A DNA stretch of 16,470 nucleotides from Balneolaceae bacterium. Lineage in GTDB: Bacteria; Bacteroidota; Rhodothermia; Balneolales; Balneolaceae. The first letter of the stretch is position 1; each line of letters starts with the position of its first letter. Positions 15,354-16,470 of the stretch are shown here, piece by piece. Location of the stretch: assembly GCA_003555185.1 (NCBI GenBank), contig PWFZ01000238.1, positions 1 to 16,470 of the forward strand, read 5' to 3'. A model generated the notes under the pieces. That model saw only the letters and a program-made list of their open reading frames with translations. It searched no databases and was not told where the DNA came from. Both the position numbers and the translations under genes were made by a program.

Positions 15354-16193
15354 ATGGCGTTCCCAAAATCTATATTGGTTCCAACTGATTTTTTACCGAA
15401 ATCTGAAAGTGCTATCCGCTACGCCTGTGAAATAGCACAGTATACCGGTGCAGAGATCCACTTTTTGCACGTTATCCAGGAACCCTATGAATTTGCAACC
15501 CGGGCTGAAGAATTTCTTCCCACCATCAAAAGAGAACGGGCAGAAAAGCTTGAAGAATTAATCAACAATCTTCATTCTGTTGACGATTTTCGATCCACAA
15601 AAATGACCGGACTCGTTGAAGAAGGCAATATTCAGCTTACTATTCAGCGTATTGCCAAAGAGTATAAACACAATATGATAGTTATTGCCCTTGGTGGCGA
15701 ACCGGACCTCAAAAAAGTAATGTACGGCAGTATCACTAATAATATTCTGATTGAAAGTACCGTTCCGGTTTTAGCGATTTCAAAAAAGATCGATTACAGA
15801 ACGCCCAATCATTTGGTTTTTGCAACGGACCTCCGGGATGGCGATATCAAACCGATAAAACGCATGAAGCGGTTCGCAATTGATATCGGGGTGGATTTAA
15901 AAATCATTCATATTGTACCTGATAAAATTCAGGCGGATCATGAAGTCATTAAAAAATTCAATGCAAAAATACAGGGCAGTCTAAAAGCCGAAGACATTGC
16001 TGTAGAACTCCATGAAGCTCCTACTTTTGATGAGGGTATTACCCGGTTTGTGAGAAATAACAAATACACCATTTTGGTAATGACCCGTTACAAACGGCGA
16101 TTTTTCGAATGGCTGTTTTCCAATAGCAGAGTTCGAAATATCGCGCAGATTGCATCCGTCCCCCTGCTCATGATTCCCCACAAGGAAAAATAA
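15354..16193 (+). CDS. Universal stress protein with two UspA domains
   Basis: A 279-residue tandem UspA protein. Domain 1 (about 4-144) begins KSILVPTDF, with D12 at the usual nucleotide-contact position, and contains GGEPDLKKVMYGS (114-126) followed by VPVLAIS. This resembles the G-x2-G-x9-G-S ATP-binding loop, but the first glycine appears to be alanine (A112). Domain 2 (about 150-275) begins NHLVFATDL with D159 and ends VPLLMIP, but its loop region (TRYKRRFFEWLFSNSRVRN) lacks the glycine motif. Only domain 1 could bind ATP in the canonical way, and perhaps weakly. Tandem Usp proteins are common in Bacteroidota and act in stress survival; the precise role is unknown. ATG 15354 has no Shine-Dalgarno. 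It is divergent from polA. Confidence 0.92.
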   Translation: MAFPKSILVPTDFLPKSESAIRYACEIAQYTGAEIHFLHVIQEPYEFATRAEEFLPTIKRERAEKLEELINNLHSVDDFRSTKMTGLVEEGNIQLTIQRIAKEYKHNMIVIALGGEPDLKKVMYGSITNNILIESTVPVLAISKKIDYRTPNHLVFATDLRDGDIKPIKRMKRFAIDIGVDLKIIHIVPDKIQADHEVIKKFNAKIQGSLKAEDIAVELHEAPTFDEGITRFVRNNKYTILVMTRYKRRFFEWLFSNSRVRNIAQIASVPLLMIPHKEK

Positions 16194-16194
16194 C

Positions 16195-16458
16195 CGCACA
16201 AGATGGCGCAAGGGTCTCCCTTGTGCCTGCGCCTCACAGGCAGCTGGAGCTGCCACTCTTCGTCACACAGCAGAGCTGCGTAACGAGATGAAACTACGCA
16301 CAGGATGGCGCAAGTATTCACTTGTGCCCCTAATCGTGGATGGTAGTCCCGCACAAGATGGTGCAGGGGTCCCGCACAGGATGGCGCAAGAATCCTCTTG
16401 TGCCTCACGTCACGACTTATTTTTTCGCACAGGATGCCGAAAGGGTCTCCCTTGTGCC
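16195..16458 (+). repeat. Cluster of REP-like palindromes downstream of the stress protein gene, five copies
   Basis: The same family as at 9455-9654. Copies: 16195-16227 (GGCGCAAGGG with CCCTTGTGCC, fully paired apart from the G-T pair); 16297-16328 (GGCGCAAGT with ACTTGTGCC); 16350-16372 (GGTGCAGGGG, 3' arm missing, the next leader beginning directly); 16373-16404 (GGCGCAAGA with TCTTGTGCC); and 16426-16458 (5' arm eroded to GCCGAAAGGG, 3' arm CCCTTGTGCC intact). The first starts 2 nt after the gene's stop codon, so it would form a hairpin at the 3' end of the mRNA. The cluster approaches the window edge and may continue. Confidence 0.85.
16239..16285. repeat. Two further hairpins inside the terminal repeat cluster
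   Basis: GGCAGCT (16239-16245) pairs perfectly with AGCTGCC (16248-16254). Next to it CGTCACACAGC (16261-16271) pairs at 9 of 11 positions with GCTGCGTAACG (16275-16285). They differ in sequence from the main palindrome family and may be another repeat type embedded between copies. Confidence 0.5.
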
Positions 16459-16470
16459 CGCCTCACAGAC

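Overview
The window looks like a chromosomal stretch from a moderately low-GC, marine-type bacterium of the Bacteroidota/Balneolota (FCB) group. The support is indirect. It encodes a DUF6588-like outer-membrane protein and a second probable beta-barrel with a Bacteroidota-style N-terminus. Most starts have no visible Shine-Dalgarno sequence, and GTG and TTG starts occur. Balneolales is my best guess, as an inference and not a demonstrated assignment.

Layout, left to right. (1) 1-874: the end of an FtsX-type ABC permease followed 2 nt later by a LolD-like ATPase, i.e. a lipoprotein-release or MacB-like exporter operon. (2) 909-1789: a visibly A/T-rich DUF1003 membrane-protein gene, then a decayed 3' end of a MOFRL-type glycerate kinase gene. 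(3) 1871-2575 (minus): a secreted or envelope glycine-zipper protein with an internal duplication. (4) 2864-6684: a PcrA/UvrD helicase and, 26 nt later, a probable outer-membrane beta-barrel. (5) 6838-9378: Lon protease with a clear terminator. (6) 9455-9699: a cluster of short palindromic repeats and a perfect 15-bp hairpin. (7) 9764-11855: the ribosome-assembly GTPase RsgA and a DUF6588 protein, closed by two hairpins. (8) 11996-12237: two 57-bp direct repeats that each carry the same palindrome. (9) 12316-15060 (minus): DNA polymerase I with all three domains intact. (10) 15354-16193: a tandem-domain universal stress protein, followed by another palindrome cluster to the window end.

Most genes are housekeeping: DNA repair and replication (PcrA, Pol I), protein quality control (Lon), ribosome maturation (RsgA), stress response (Usp) and envelope functions. 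They do not form one pathway.

The most interesting signal is in the gaps. A family of about 12 REP-like elements has conserved outer arms (GGCGCAAG and CTTGTGCC). The bases next to the loop differ between copies but remain complementary within each copy (AAGT/ACTT, AAGAA/TTCTT, AAGCG/CGCTT, AAGGG/CCCTT). This covariation argues that the folded hairpin is what is maintained. Every copy has the same orientation, whatever the direction of the neighbouring genes. I found no CRISPR array, tRNA, rRNA, transposase or defence system.
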